Shown: positions 41,236 to 52,320 of the stretch, piece by piece
Position numbering within the stretch: position 1 is the stretch's first letter
Layout: every line of letters begins with the position of its first letter
Assembly: GCA_033182465.1 (NCBI GenBank)
Contig: CP137327.1
Location: 124,001 to 188,000, forward strand
Length of the DNA stretch: 64,000 nucleotides
Source of the DNA: Sanghuangporus weigelae
Lineage: Eukaryota; Basidiomycota; Agaricomycetes; Hymenochaetales; Hymenochaetaceae
Reading direction: 5' to 3'
The notes under the pieces: model-generated
Told to the model about the DNA's origin: nothing
Seen by the model: the letters and a program-made list of their open reading frames with translations, nothing else
Databases searched by the model: none
Position numbers and translations under genes: made by a program

Positions 41236-42880
41236 CAACTGCATCACCAAGCTCACTTTGGACTTGTCAATCTTGGAGTCCCGGATAATCTTCTCGACAG
41301 ACTTAAATAAATTATCATTAAATGAGAAAATGAGTTGACTCACCAGCATCAACAATACAACCAAGCAGTCGCTGCTCATGCGAGGTCAAAACCGCATCCT
41401 CTTTAACACGTTGTATGACCTCGTCCGAATCACGAATAGGTGAAGACTCGTCATCTAAGTCGTCAGTAAAGGCATGTTTAACGCCCTTGCCCGCTGATTC
41501 CTGAAGCCATGCTTTTCGAGTTTCCCGAATCGACGAACGTGCAGCCCAAGCCAAAACCACTGCAGACCATGGAATTATGGTCGTATCCAACGGGGGTTTA
41601 GAGTGAGGCATGTCCTGTGCGACAACAGTCGCAACAGCGCGATCTGCGATATCCTTAACATTCTTACATGCTTCGACAGACCTTCCCCACTCTTCCCACA
41701 ATTTCACGGCATTATGAAACTCTTGATCTGCTTTGTTATCGGACTCAGAGGTACTTTCTGCATCCGAGGATGGTTCGGGCAGAGCAAATCTGGTCTCCAC
41801 CCTCCCACCAATGGCGTGAAGGGCCATGAGCATAGTAAGCTCGTTGATTTCCCTCCTTCGTGATGTTCGAGACTGTCTCTCCATCCCATGGTTGCGAACC
41901 GAAGGAACAAGCTCAGACAAGCGGAAGAACTGAGAGCTGTCTTCGGAGTCTTCGCCGTGTCCATTTACACGATTTTGTAGGGCAGACAGTAGGTTGCCAG
42001 GAGGCCCAGTCGGAATATTTGGGAAGGGAGAACCAAGCAGGACGAAGCCAGGGCGTTCACTCCCTTCCTGCATTGTCTCGCCGGCATATGGTGATCTCGG
42101 CATCTCGTCGTAAAAAGCGGGCTCGTCTCGTTCCCATTTTCGTAATCGATCTCGTAACCTCCTCTCCCGTGCTTTCTCAGCATATTCACCCTCACCGTAA
42201 TCGGACTTCCCTGATCTCGGAGGATGACTCAAGACGGGCGGAGCAGATTGCCACGCATTGAGAAGGCCTAGTAGACCGGGTCCTCCTGAATGTGATGGCA
42301 TAGACGGCCAAGCGTTGAATGGAAGAGATCCTGGCCTGGCACGGCTCCCTGAATCGTACACGGGTAATCGTGATGTAGAAGTCGATACCCTCGTAGAGTG
42401 AGTCAATCTCGATGGTCGTCTGCACTGCCGACGAAAGTGTACGCTTCGCACACTCTGCAAGCGGTACGGAGTCGGCGAAGAGCATGAAGGTTCGATGAGA
42501 GATCTAAGTCAATACCGTGATCGCGCATCATCGCAATGAATTAAAAATACATACTCTTCTTGTTCTTGCGCTTGAACTCCTGAACAAAGTGGTACACAAG
42601 ACGGCTGAGTGTCGATCGCGGTGGCCTTGACTTCGAAGATACCCTATTCAATGATCAAGAGCAACACGTCGAAGGTGCCTCCACCAAGGCTGAAATAAGG
42701 ACATTGCGCTCGCCTTGGACCTTCTTGTCAAGACCCTGCGCGATAGCAGCCGTCGTTGACTCAATGACTTGGAGGACGTTGATGCCAGCAATGATACTGG
42801 CGTCTTTCACCGCCTAACATTGCGAGTCGTTAAAGTAAGCCGAGAAGTGATGACGGCCTCAGTGACAGTGCCGTCAAAAT
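41236..42880 (-). pseudogene. Hsp70 (Ssa-type) pseudogene, interrupted
   Basis: Read on the minus strand, pieces match the Hsp70 nucleotide-binding domain in order. YFNDSQ-like and [20 protein letters not shown] come first, then [17 protein letters not shown] and [32 protein letters not shown] and CQDLFHSTL follow, to about 42310. After a 1 kb insertion the pattern resumes with SVEKIIRDSKIDKSK (41301-41236). The conserved EPTAAAIAYGLD and GGGTFDVS blocks are damaged by substitutions, stops and frameshifts, so this is not a working chaperone. Both the substrate domain and the N-terminus are missing. Confidence 0.8.
41302..42309 (-). other. Foreign gene fragment inserted in the Hsp70 pseudogene
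   Basis: A 330-codon open stretch with no stops lies exactly between the Hsp70 blocks HSTL and SVEKII. It is rich in charged residues (EKARERRLRDRLRKWERDE) and ends LTSHEQRLLGCIVDAG next to a GTGAGT donor. The ending resembles the segment that precedes the AAA ATPase module in some fungal Msp1/Yta-type AAA proteins (HE-x-LL-x-IVD). I suggest a captured N-terminal exon of such a gene. Identification is tentative; the continuity of the frame is directly seen. Confidence 0.45.
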
Positions 42881-43013
42881 ATTGAGATAGTCGTGGATGA
42901 GGTGGATGAAGCAGGGACGGTGATGATTTGTAGGTGCTTGGGGTGGATGAAGTGGCACGATGGTGGTGGCAACAAGACAAGAGGACGACGCGTCAGAATG
43001 CATCTAAGTCCGT

Positions 43014-43817
43014 TACAGCCGTTTGCAAAAGTAATGAGAATCACATGATTTCACCACTTTTCTCGCCATGAGAGCCTCAAAACACAGATAAAATCATATC
43101 TCACCCAAATCTCAACGGTTTCACATCATCTAAGTTGCTAAATTCATCTTTTCGAAAGGGCTTTCGCTTAAAGAAAACTGTAGAGAAACAATGACCCTAA
43201 AATGGCGAAAATATCGGTTTTTGCCTCTTCCTTGCATGTGCAATTTTTTCTGTGATCCCTGCTGGTCCAGCACCTCCCCAAAGCTATCCAGAATGATAAT
43301 ATGATTATAAAATGAATTTACAGACTGAGTTTGAGTTGAATTGTGTACCAGAATGTGCTGCTTTGAGGCATGCATGAATCTGGCCTGTAAGAATTTTTCC
43401 TGGAGCCTGGGAGGCTAGGGGGAAATGATGAGTTTTGAGTGATTCAGGCATGGCTCAAAGCAGCACATTCTGGTACACAATTCAACTCAAACTCAGTCTG
43501 TAAATTCATTTTATAATCATATTATCATTCTGGATAGCTTTGGGGAGGTGCTGGACCAGCAGGGATCACAGAAAAAATTGCACATGCAAGGAAGAGGCAA
43601 AAACCGATATTTTCGCTATTTTAGGGTCATTTTTCGCTTTATTTTCTCTACAGTTTTCTTTAAGCGAAAGCCCTTTCAAAAAGATGAATTTAGCAACTTA
43701 GATGATGTGAAACTGTTGAGATTTGGGTGAGATATGATTTTATCTGTGTTTTGAGGCTCTCATGGCGAGAAAAGTGGTGAAATCATGTGATTCTCATTAC
43801 TTTTGCAAACGGCTGTA
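43014..43817. mobile_element. 804 bp fold-back element with 7 bp direct repeats
   Basis: Left arm 43014 to about 43375 and right arm about 43455 to 43817 are near-perfect reverse complements around an 80 bp centre. The ends are TACAGCCGTTTGC and GCAAACGGCTGTA. Both are flanked by AGTCCGT (43007-43013 and 43818-43824), a convincing target duplication. No transposase is present. A 7-8 bp duplication fits a hAT- or KDZ/Zisupton-type parent (inference). Confidence 0.85.
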
Positions 43818-43970
43818 AGTCCGTCAAATACTAACCCGATAGCTCACACGCGTAAATAGACCAGTGTAGATTTATTTACATAGTTCAATTGCACAAATCT
43901 AGTCCAGTTCTTGTATATCAACTCTTACAATCTAATCAAGCACTATGTCAGCTAGACGAAACTATACAGA

Positions 43971-43975
43971 CTTTT
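43971..43975. repeat. Target-site duplication of copy B, left (CTTTT)
   Basis: CTTTT directly before 43976 and again at 56286-56290. Confidence 0.92.
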
Positions 43976-45488
43976 TGTTAGGGAGTAGGCCCGGGGTTAC
44001 ACCGGTTTGATCCTTTTGCCTAAGCAGCGGTGTGTTGTGCAGAGGTGATCTTATCTACCCACGTCTGGCTGTACCACGCGGTCCTTTACTAGCCTTCCTA
44101 GTCGCGGTCCGAGTTATGGATGCTTTCAGATACGAGGTAATAGTAAAGCAGATTGGGATTTCCAAGAGGCGTGATAGTACAAAGCACACAGTAATAGCTC
44201 GCTGTAGGGCAAGCTTTACACCAGTGTGTTAAGAGGATCGAAAGATGGGGAAATGAGGGCCTAATCCTACAACTATTTATGCTCCCAGATATTCCATTTT
44301 CCGTCCTATTTCTTACTCATCCTGTCTCCACTTTACTCCACTTTCCTCCACCATTACATCTGTTCCTTTGTCATCCTGCTGCGCTTTGCTCCACTTTGCT
44401 CCAATCTTTGTAAGGTCGTCTCCACTATGACAGAATTCTTTGGAGTTGCTGACTGAGACAATAGAGGTGGTGCTCCGATATGGAATGCTCCACTGTCAGT
44501 ACTCCATAACGATGTCATTGCCGTCATTGAGTGGCATCTTTGCTCTTGGAGCGATGTAGGCTGCTCGGTATGTGATTCTTCGGAATTCATCTCGAGGTCC
44601 AGCGAGGGTAAGCATAACTCGCACGTCAGTGTTAAGGTGTCGGGTCGGTGTAGAGTATGGTCCAAGGCATATCATGAACTGCATAAGCTCTGCTGGTGGG
44701 TTCTGCTGGGTTCTGGTGACTAGCCATGCTTTGCCTTCGTATCGTATATCTCGAATGTAGCGCCATATCCTTCGTTGTATAAGGAGTTGTAATTGCTTGG
44801 TTTCCAGGTTCGCATCTCTCGGTAAATAAAGGTTTGCCTGTATCGTAGATGCTGGACATGGTGTGTGCAACTCCGGTCTATACCATCCAATCATTCTCCA
44901 AGTTATCGGGTTCGCAGTTCGAGGGGTTCGAGTTGTGATCGTGAGTTCCTCTCGTTTCTTGGGTACTATTGGGCTTGGTGGATTGGAATGCATTGTATCC
45001 TGAAGGTGTCGCTCGGTTTCGATGTGACAGTCACGCGTACCAACTGTTGCCGTGCATACTAAGTAGTATACTTCATAAAGGACCATGTAAACTCGTGCAC
45101 AGACTTGACAGTGCTGAAATGCCAGTGAGGTCTCCATAAACCTTATTAGCCTTTAGCCTTTTTAGCGTTTAGGCTTTAGTAGTTGTGCTTCTGGACTTCT
45201 AAGAAGTTTGATCGCTTCTTTTGATCGAGGTCGCTCTGGTTGCTTGGTCGGCGGCGTTAGAGTGGTAGTCCGCGGTAATAGGCGGTCGGCGGTGTTAGCT
45301 GTTAGCGGGATTACGTATCCGCTTCGGTGCTTCTAGCGCTCGGGTGGTAACGGGTTACTGTTGCCTAGGCCGCTCGATTGCTTGGGCCTTTGATAGCTGG
45401 CTTGGTTACCGGTCGCGTTTGGGAAGCTGATCGTGTAGATCTGTTGATCGTGTCGATCCTGATGCGAGATTTTGAGCGGATCCTTTCA
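43976..45488 (-). repeat. 3' LTR of copy B
   Basis: 1513 bp; begins (plus strand) TGTTAGGG and ends CCTTTCA. Confidence 0.95.
44496..45137 (-). CDS. 213-aa U3 ORF in the 3' LTR, copy B
   Basis: Intact; the only difference seen from copy A is Asn to Asp near the C-terminus (DGNDIVMEY). Confidence 0.5.
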   Translation of the reverse strand: METSLAFQHCQVCARVYMVLYEVYYLVCTATVGTRDCHIETERHLQDTMHSNPPSPIVPKKREELTITTRTPRTANPITWRMIGWYRPELHTPCPASTIQANLYLPRDANLETKQLQLLIQRRIWRYIRDIRYEGKAWLVTRTQQNPPAELMQFMICLGPYSTPTRHLNTDVRVMLTLAGPRDEFRRITYRAAYIAPRAKMPLNDGNDIVMEY

Positions 45489-45501
45489 CTACACCCCCCC
45501 T
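45489..45501 (-). promoter_or_regulatory. Polypurine tract (copy B)
   Basis: Read on the minus strand, AGGGGGGGTGTAG next to the 3' LTR, identical to copy A. Confidence 0.8.
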
Positions 45502-45612
45502 AAGATGAACTTTCGGAGAAATGTTCATCCTAATCCGTGAGAAAGCTCGGATAAAGGGTCGCCCAGTGATGGTTGATTTTTGCTATCAAACCATCATCAT
45601 CTCTACTCCAAA

Positions 45613-45928
45613 ATGTCGAAAGTCGCCGCTGCTGCTACTGTTTTTATCGTTATTGTCGCGATCTTCGGCATAAATCATTGGATTTTGGAGCGTAAGAGGC
45701 GTGCTCAGGTAAGTGATGCATGCTCTGTGCCGTTTCAAGTCGTTAATCATCCTCTAGGAGGCCGACTTCGAAATGCAATCGTTCCAGCGCGATGTTACTA
45801 CTGTCGCGCTTCGAGTTCACCTCGCGCTCGGTTATGACGTTGAGGATATCGATCCAGTCGTCGAAAATGCAGGTATTGCTTCGCAGGAACGTCGTGAAAA
45901 GGGTGTCTGGGAAGACATTGACTTGTAA
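45613..45928 (+). CDS. Antisense two-exon gene for an 88-aa membrane protein (copy B)
   Basis: Exon 1 45613-45708, intron 45709-45757 (49 nt, GTAAGT...CTAG), exon 2 45758-45928. The structure and length match copy A. Changes are confined to the membrane span (Val to Ala, Val to Ile, Leu to Ile); exon 2 differs by a synonymous base only. The preserved splice sites and frame in two source lineages argue for a real gene. It is transcribed against the retrotransposon. Confidence 0.65.
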
Positions 45929-46485
45929 AGGGTGGTGGGAAGGGATATGAATATGAAATGTGCATCATGTAAAGAATATGACGCAATTGAAAGTGATAAG
46001 AAAGAAATCATAAAGTCATTAAAATCATTAAGTCGTTAATGAATAAGTTTTATACCAATTTGGGAGTGAAGTTCCAGGTGTTTACCTACGGCTCTTCAAC
46101 CCCCAAATGGAGTTTTTCGAAGAAAGAGTGTAATTGGAGTGCCTTTCAGCGTGAAGGCACATCCTAGCATAATGCAAGGGAGTGACTTCACGTAACCTTT
46201 TTGGCTTCTCCGTTGCATAGAGGATAATAAAAGGTAGGCATAATCTGCCAATTCGGCGCCGGCACAATGACGCAATATACAAAATGTCTAGGCCCTTGTA
46301 GGTTCTTTGACACTTCTGCATAGTGCTTCATTTGTGCTGGTTGGCCGAATAAGCGTGAAATAGAGAGGTGCATAAAGCATAATTTGGTCGGATGTGACCA
46401 TAAATATCATAAGGTAAGAATGAAATGCATAATTGACCATGTCGGGTCACGATATGGGAAAGGGGTTGCATAAAAAAAGAGTTGT

Positions 46486-47562
46486 TTACAAATCTTCGGA
46501 TTCTTCAGCCTCAGGTGTAGTCTGGGCCGAGTTCGCTGGGGTATATAGTTCCCTGCTTTCACCTTCTTCACTTGACTCTGTATCGTCGGAGTGTATGTAC
46601 ATGTCCTCCTGTTCCGACATAGTAAGCATCTCGTCCGGCTGGTAGAGTTCGTTCGGGTACTGGTAGACTGAGATCATCAGATCTTCCAGCAAAGGGTGTC
46701 GTGTAGCCTGTAGTTTTTCTCTGGCTTCTTCCTCTCGGTTGTTGAGTTCCATAAGGTAATGAGGGTCGTAGTTAACCTCTTTGCCTTCGACTACGTGGTG
46801 CTCGATGTTGTCGAGTGGTACCTCGTCCGTAGTAGAGTTCCTCGCTTCAATAACCGTTCGGTATCTCGTTCCTTCGTAATACTTCGTCATGTTGAGTACC
46901 GTCATGAACTGCATGGTGTGGGATGCATAGAAGCCCGTCTGGTCGGCTATGTATATAATGTACTTCATCGCATCGATGCTCATCGGATGATAGTGACTCC
47001 ATCGCATCATTCGGTTAAGAATTGCGGTAGTCATGTCTCGTCGGTAGGCGCAAATTTGAATTGCCGAATGATAGATGCCCATGATGTTCTTGTATGTCGT
47101 TTCGTGCCTAAAGTCGATCTTGCCTCGATGTAATGCTTGTGTTTCGAGTTCGATCGCGTAGGTTAGAAATGCATCATCATTGAGTCGGCGTAATGCTGCG
47201 TCTCGAGGGTTACTGAGTTTGAATAACCACTCGTCTGAGTGATTCGCCATCATAAGGTGGGGTATTTCGTCTCGGTTGTGGTGGATTGCGTTCCACTTGT
47301 CGAATAGATCATCGAAGTACTTCCCTGGGCATAGGGGTACAATCTCATCTTCGTAGTTCTCTTCGTTGAATCGGTTGCACAGCTGTGGCCATTGATAACG
47401 TTCGGTCGGTGGCCTGAGTGTAAATGTCCATTCTGGTGCATCTTCTGGTTGACAGAATGCATGTAGCTCGTCGAAAATAGGCATAGCTGAGTAGTGGTTC
47501 GTCTGCAGTGAAGTAGAGCTGTTGAGGTTCGAGTTGTTGTTCCTTAGCTCGAAGTTCTCCAT
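46486..47562 (-). CDS. Retrotransposon B ORF5, 358 aa
   Basis: Same length as in copy A. Differences seen are few (for example LPLDAI to VPLDNI, and ELDTP to ELYTP in the acidic tail). Unknown function. Confidence 0.6.
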   Translation of the reverse strand: MENFELRNNNSNLNSSTSLQTNHYSAMPIFDELHAFCQPEDAPEWTFTLRPPTERYQWPQLCNRFNEENYEDEIVPLCPGKYFDDLFDKWNAIHHNRDEIPHLMMANHSDEWLFKLSNPRDAALRRLNDDAFLTYAIELETQALHRGKIDFRHETTYKNIMGIYHSAIQICAYRRDMTTAILNRMMRWSHYHPMSIDAMKYIIYIADQTGFYASHTMQFMTVLNMTKYYEGTRYRTVIEARNSTTDEVPLDNIEHHVVEGKEVNYDPHYLMELNNREEEAREKLQATRHPLLEDLMISVYQYPNELYQPDEMLTMSEQEDMYIHSDDTESSEEGESRELYTPANSAQTTPEAEESEDL

Positions 47563-47737
47563 GTTTTATACCATCTTGTTGGTATGTCGGCGATGTCTTG
47601 CCTAATTCTTCTATCTCTGCTCTCGCTTTGGTGTGCCACATTGATGTCATCGCTTGGTAAGGTCATTGGGGACCTTACTCATCGTCTCTATTGTGGATCC
47701 ATAAGCGGCTCCATCGGGTGGAGTGCATGTGATGCAA

Positions 47738-50700
47738 CTACTGCCTCATTCGTTTTCGTGCGGCGATCCATTGGTTAAGGTTCGGTGGCTGGATTGCCTG
47801 AGGATACTTTTTATGGAATACTTCGATCATTTGATAGGAGTTCTTGAGGTTGTCAAGTGGCTCCCATGTTCGCTCCTGGTATCCTTTCCATTGGATAAGG
47901 TATTGGACCTTGCTCCGATGACGTCTTGTGTTATGAATCGTCTCCACTTCATACTCTGCTTCTCCCTCCACTTCAATAGGTGGTGGTTCATCCAAAGTGG
48001 GTCTTCCAGGGTATTCCTTTCGTTTGTAAGGCCTGAGAAGACTCGCATGAAACACTGGGTGGATCGGAAGGGTTTCGGGTAAGCGTAATCTGAATGACAC
48101 TTGTCCGACTGCCTTCTCGACTTTATAAGGCCCTGCCCATTTCATTGCAAGTTTCTTCGTTGGTTCCAATCGACTGAGATTCCTCATGTCTAGTAACACT
48201 TCGTCTCCTGGCTTGTACTCTGGCAGTTTGCCTCGATGCAGGTCTGCATAAAGCTTCATTGCCTCGTTTGCTTGCCTAATCGAATTATAGGCTTCTTGCT
48301 GTACTTGTCGAAGCTCCTCTAGGTGATTTATTGCTTCTGGGACGTTTGAATCACCGGTCTCCGCAACGTCCAGGTGAGGATGCCATCCATACAGTGTATA
48401 GAATGGTGACTGATGTGTAGTACTGTGCTTCCTGTTGTTGTAGGCGAATTCTGCTATATCGATGTACTCTGCCCAATCTGTTTGTCGGTAGGACACATAG
48501 CAGCGTAAGTACTGTTCAAGCTCTTGATTTAGTCGCTCGGTTTGACCATCGGTTTGTGGATGATACGCTGTACTAGTTTTCCAATCGACATCGATGAGTC
48601 TGCAGAACTCCTTGAGGAATTGCGCGGTGAAGTTGCTACCTCGGTCGGAGATTACTCGTTTAGGGGCCCCGTAGTATTTGAAGACATGTTGGCGGAACAA
48701 ACGTGCCAACTGCTTAGCATTGGGTATTCCTTGGCAAGGAATGAACTTCCCCATTTTAGTGAGTTTGTCCACTATAACGAGTATCGCACTGTAGCCTTCA
48801 TTGCTGACTGGTAAGTCGGTAATCAGGTCACAGGTTATGGTTTCCCATGGTTGATGTGGTGCCTCCAACGGTTGGAGCGGCGGATTTCGAAACTGTCGAA
48901 TCGGTTTTGCACGCTGACATATGTCGCAGGTTGCGGTATATGCTCGGATCATTTCTTCCATCTTCGGCCAATAGTATGATCGCTTTACAAGCTCTATGGT
49001 CTTTTCTGCTCCTGGGTGGCCTGCAAGTTTGTGATCATGGCGCCTTCGGATTAGCAACGCTCGTAGGTTGGCGGACGGCGGGATATATAATGCATTGGTT
49101 ACGTAGTGCAAGCCGTTCCTGTAACTGTAGCCGTTGCTCTGCTTGATCGCCTGAATTTCCTTCTTAGCCTCCTCGGTATTGTAGTTCCTCTTGATCGTTC
49201 GGATAATAGGATCAGAGATAGTGACCATTTCCGTTTCTAGCTTGTATAGACCGTTGATCTCTGTGCGTCGCAATGTTTGTTGCTTGATCGTATCAGGAGG
49301 TAATAAGGTAACTCCTAAGTTGTCCTTGTCCTCTGGCATATAGTCGGATCGTCGTGATAGCTCGTCAGCTTGGTTCTTCTTGCCTGGCCAATGGAGAATC
49401 TTGAAGTTATATCGTGATAACTCTAGTGCCCATCTTGCTTGACGTCTCGATAGATTCTGAGCTGTCATGAAGTATCGGAGGTTTGCATGATCGCTTCGGA
49501 TTGTTACTGGTTCTTTGGTTCCCTCCAATAGGTGTCTCCAATGCTTGAGTGCTTCCATGATTGCTAGCATCTCTTTGTCATGCGTCGGATAGTTTCGTTG
49601 GGTGTTTGTTAGAGTTTTCGACATGAAACCCAAAGGTCTCAGTTCTCCTTGGTTGTCTTCTTGTTGTAAGACTGCACCAATCGCTACATCGGATGCATCG
49701 GTTTCCAATGTATATGGTTTGTCTGGCTTTGGCATTGCCAATGCGACTTCCGTTTCGAATGCCTTCTTGATACTTTCGAATGCCTTATCTTGTGCCTCTG
49801 CCCATATGAACTTGCGATCCTTTTTGATAAGGTCGCCAATAGGTGCGAATGTATCGGCATAGTTCCTGATGAATCTTCGGTAGAAGTTACAAAATCCTTG
49901 GAACTTTCGAACTTGTCGTTTCGTCTTTGGCACTGGCCATTCGTGAATAGCTTTGAGCTTATAAGGATCCATCTGGATGCCTTTCGTTCCTACTACAAAT
50001 CCCAAGTAGTCGAGCTGGGTTTGGAGGAAGTGACATTTCTCGATTTTGAGGTAAATGTCGAGCTCTCGGCATTTCTGTAGAATTGCCCTGAGGAGTTTCC
50101 AATGTTCCTCTTCAGTTTGTGCTTGACCAATAAGGTCGTCCAAATAGTTGAGTGCTTCTTCTGTCCTGAGCCAATATTCGAAGTTGTCATTCATGAATCG
50201 TTGGAATACTGCAGGTGAGTTCTTCATTCCAAACATCATGACCTTTGGCTTGTAGACTGCATTGCCAACTCGGAATGCTGCCTTCCACTCGTCTCCTTCT
50301 CGGATTCGCAGGTTGTTGTAACCTGATCGCATGTCGAGTGTAAAGAAGAATTTTCCTTTCTCCAGTTTCTCTGGGAGAACACTCATGATCGGTATCGGGT
50401 ATGGATCTGATACTGTCGTGTCGTTGATGTCTCGGTAATCGGTTACTGCTCGTGCTCCTCCGTCTTTCTTTCCTACAAAGAAGACTGGTGCTGCTACCGG
50501 ACATGGTTCATGTGGTTGAACCTTTTCAATCCATCCTTTGTCAAGTAACTCTTTGACATAAGCATCGAGTGCTGCCTGCTCTTCTCGTGTGAGCTTGATA
50601 ATAGGCCTTGGTTTCGGTAATGGTACTCCTTCTTTGAGGTTAATCGCCATATCCCATTTCGTATGCTTGGGTAACCTTCTTGACTTGTCAGGATCAAAGA

Positions 50701-52216
50701 CATCTGCGTAGTCTTCTATTTCCTTTGGTAGGAGTTTTCGCCAATCTCGTTTCTGTGTTCCTAGTAGTCCTTCTGCAGCTGCCTTTTGTTGAGAATACTG
50801 CTGGGATACTGAACTCGCTTTGTTCAGAGGCTGTGAGACTTGGTTCTGCTGCCTTGGTGACCAATTTCGATTGATGTCTAGCTCTAGCTTTGCAGCGAGC
50901 TCTTCCTTTCTGGTAAGGGTAGCTGGTTGGTTGGTCGTCCTAAGACTTTCAATGTCTTCTGGCTCTATGTCGTGCATAGGAGTGTCTTCTGTTGTCTCCT
51001 GCTCGTCTTGCATCTCGATATCGCTTTCGTTGTCTGCCCATCTTGTACGCTTCGGTGTGGGACTAGCTCCTCGCATTAACGATGCCGTTCTCGGTCGTAT
51101 AATGCCTGCCACTGGCTTCTCTGGATACCGTGTCTTTCGTGGTCGTATCCTATACTTCATGCCCGGGTTTTCTTCTGGTGATGGCCAGAGTTCTTCATCT
51201 TCCGGCATGTTTTGCCTCAGTGGGTGTATCTTCTGTGGTGGTTGTTTCTTCCAACGTTTCGGAGAGTCATTTATTTCCTCCTGTTCGTCTAGGCTATGCT
51301 TGCCTGTTACATCTTGTGTTTCGCCTTCGGATGTCTGGTACAATTGCCGTGCTGGGATCATCCGTCTCGGTATGTGCCTTGGTCGTCGTTGCACTATACT
51401 CGTTCCTTGTGGTGCCTGTTTCTTCCATCGCTTGGGAGTGTAGTTTATTTCCTCCTCATCTCGATGATGCTTGTTTGCCGTTTCCTGTTGTGGCTGTTTC
51501 ATTGCAGAGTCTGGTATATTTTCCGTGCTCGGACTCTTCACTTCTGGCGTCTGTTTTGCCTGTTCCAGTCTTGGTGTTGCTGGTCTGGTTTCCGGCTTCG
51601 CTTGTGGCTTCGTTTCGTGAGAGTGTCCGTTGTTGTCTCTCCTTGGCGCAAATATTATTCCTGGTGCTCCAGAGTGTCGATAGTTGTCTCTGTCCTGAGC
51701 CTGTTGCTTCGTGTTATGCCTAGGTCTTGTCTTGTCAGGTTTGCCTTTGGTTTGCCGTTTCCGTTTGCGCTTCCTGCGCTTTCGCTTCTTGGTAGCTCGT
51801 ATGACGTTGAGCTCGAATGGTATCGAATTACCATTCCGATTCCATACTTGATTCTTCCAATCAATTTCGGGATTGACTTTGGCCAAATAGTCAATTCCTA
51901 GGATCACTTGATCCTGTCCTGTGGTTGCTACTGCCAACGTTTGTGGCTGCGGTTTAGGTCCATCAAAAATTAATGTGTAGACCTCGTGCGTGATTGCTCC
52001 TCCTTGGTTGGGACTTCCATCCGCATTATTCAAAGGTCGAGGGTGATCAAGCCTCTTTTTGAATAGGCTGTAGTGTCGTACCAAGTTGGGGTGTATCGTG
52101 CTGCATGTAGCTCCGGAATCGATTAACGCTTTGACTGCTAGGGTCTTTGTTCCAACCTTCACTCGAATAGGTAATCGGGGATGCAATGCTTGTATTGGCA
52201 ATCGCTTATTGTACAT
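47738..52216 (-). CDS. pol: Pol polyprotein (copy B)
   Basis: 1492 codons, same domains and catalytic residues as copy A (DSG protease, YLDD, D,D35E integrase, chromodomain). Scattered substitutions lie mostly in the protease-RT linker. Intact by inspection. Confidence 0.96.
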   Translation of the reverse strand: MYNKRLPIQALHPRLPIRVKVGTKTLAVKALIDSGATCSTIHPNLVRHYSLFKKRLDHPRPLNNADGSPNQGGAITHEVYTLIFDGPKPQPQTLAVATTGQDQVILGIDYLAKVNPEIDWKNQVWNRNGNSIPFELNVIRATKKRKRRKRKRKRQTKGKPDKTRPRHNTKQQAQDRDNYRHSGAPGIIFAPRRDNNGHSHETKPQAKPETRPATPRLEQAKQTPEVKSPSTENIPDSAMKQPQQETANKHHRDEEEINYTPKRWKKQAPQGTSIVQRRPRHIPRRMIPARQLYQTSEGETQDVTGKHSLDEQEEINDSPKRWKKQPPQKIHPLRQNMPEDEELWPSPEENPGMKYRIRPRKTRYPEKPVAGIIRPRTASLMRGASPTPKRTRWADNESDIEMQDEQETTEDTPMHDIEPEDIESLRTTNQPATLTRKEELAAKLELDINRNWSPRQQNQVSQPLNKASSVSQQYSQQKAAAEGLLGTQKRDWRKLLPKEIEDYADVFDPDKSRRLPKHTKWDMAINLKEGVPLPKPRPIIKLTREEQAALDAYVKELLDKGWIEKVQPHEPCPVAAPVFFVGKKDGGARAVTDYRDINDTTVSDPYPIPIMSVLPEKLEKGKFFFTLDMRSGYNNLRIREGDEWKAAFRVGNAVYKPKVMMFGMKNSPAVFQRFMNDNFEYWLRTEEALNYLDDLIGQAQTEEEHWKLLRAILQKCRELDIYLKIEKCHFLQTQLDYLGFVVGTKGIQMDPYKLKAIHEWPVPKTKRQVRKFQGFCNFYRRFIRNYADTFAPIGDLIKKDRKFIWAEAQDKAFESIKKAFETEVALAMPKPDKPYTLETDASDVAIGAVLQQEDNQGELRPLGFMSKTLTNTQRNYPTHDKEMLAIMEALKHWRHLLEGTKEPVTIRSDHANLRYFMTAQNLSRRQARWALELSRYNFKILHWPGKKNQADELSRRSDYMPEDKDNLGVTLLPPDTIKQQTLRRTEINGLYKLETEMVTISDPIIRTIKRNYNTEEAKKEIQAIKQSNGYSYRNGLHYVTNALYIPPSANLRALLIRRRHDHKLAGHPGAEKTIELVKRSYYWPKMEEMIRAYTATCDICQRAKPIRQFRNPPLQPLEAPHQPWETITCDLITDLPVSNEGYSAILVIVDKLTKMGKFIPCQGIPNAKQLARLFRQHVFKYYGAPKRVISDRGSNFTAQFLKEFCRLIDVDWKTSTAYHPQTDGQTERLNQELEQYLRCYVSYRQTDWAEYIDIAEFAYNNRKHSTTHQSPFYTLYGWHPHLDVAETGDSNVPEAINHLEELRQVQQEAYNSIRQANEAMKLYADLHRGKLPEYKPGDEVLLDMRNLSRLEPTKKLAMKWAGPYKVEKAVGQVSFRLRLPETLPIHPVFHASLLRPYKRKEYPGRPTLDEPPPIEVEGEAEYEVETIHNTRRHRSKVQYLIQWKGYQERTWEPLDNLKNSYQMIEVFHKKYPQAIQPPNLNQWIAARKRMRQ

Positions 52217-52320
52217 CGCTTCACTGGGGTTGAACCCAGGAGGTTTGAAACACTGGTTGTTGAAACCTTTCTCGTCACCCTTGTCACACTCACATCGCGC
52301 AGTCTCGTTCGATGGAGGTC

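Noticed and set aside
42192-42485. 97-codon minus-strand frame taken as a separate gene
   Set aside because: Its content ([20 protein letters not shown]) is the Hsp70 pseudogene; the apparent ATG is incidental.
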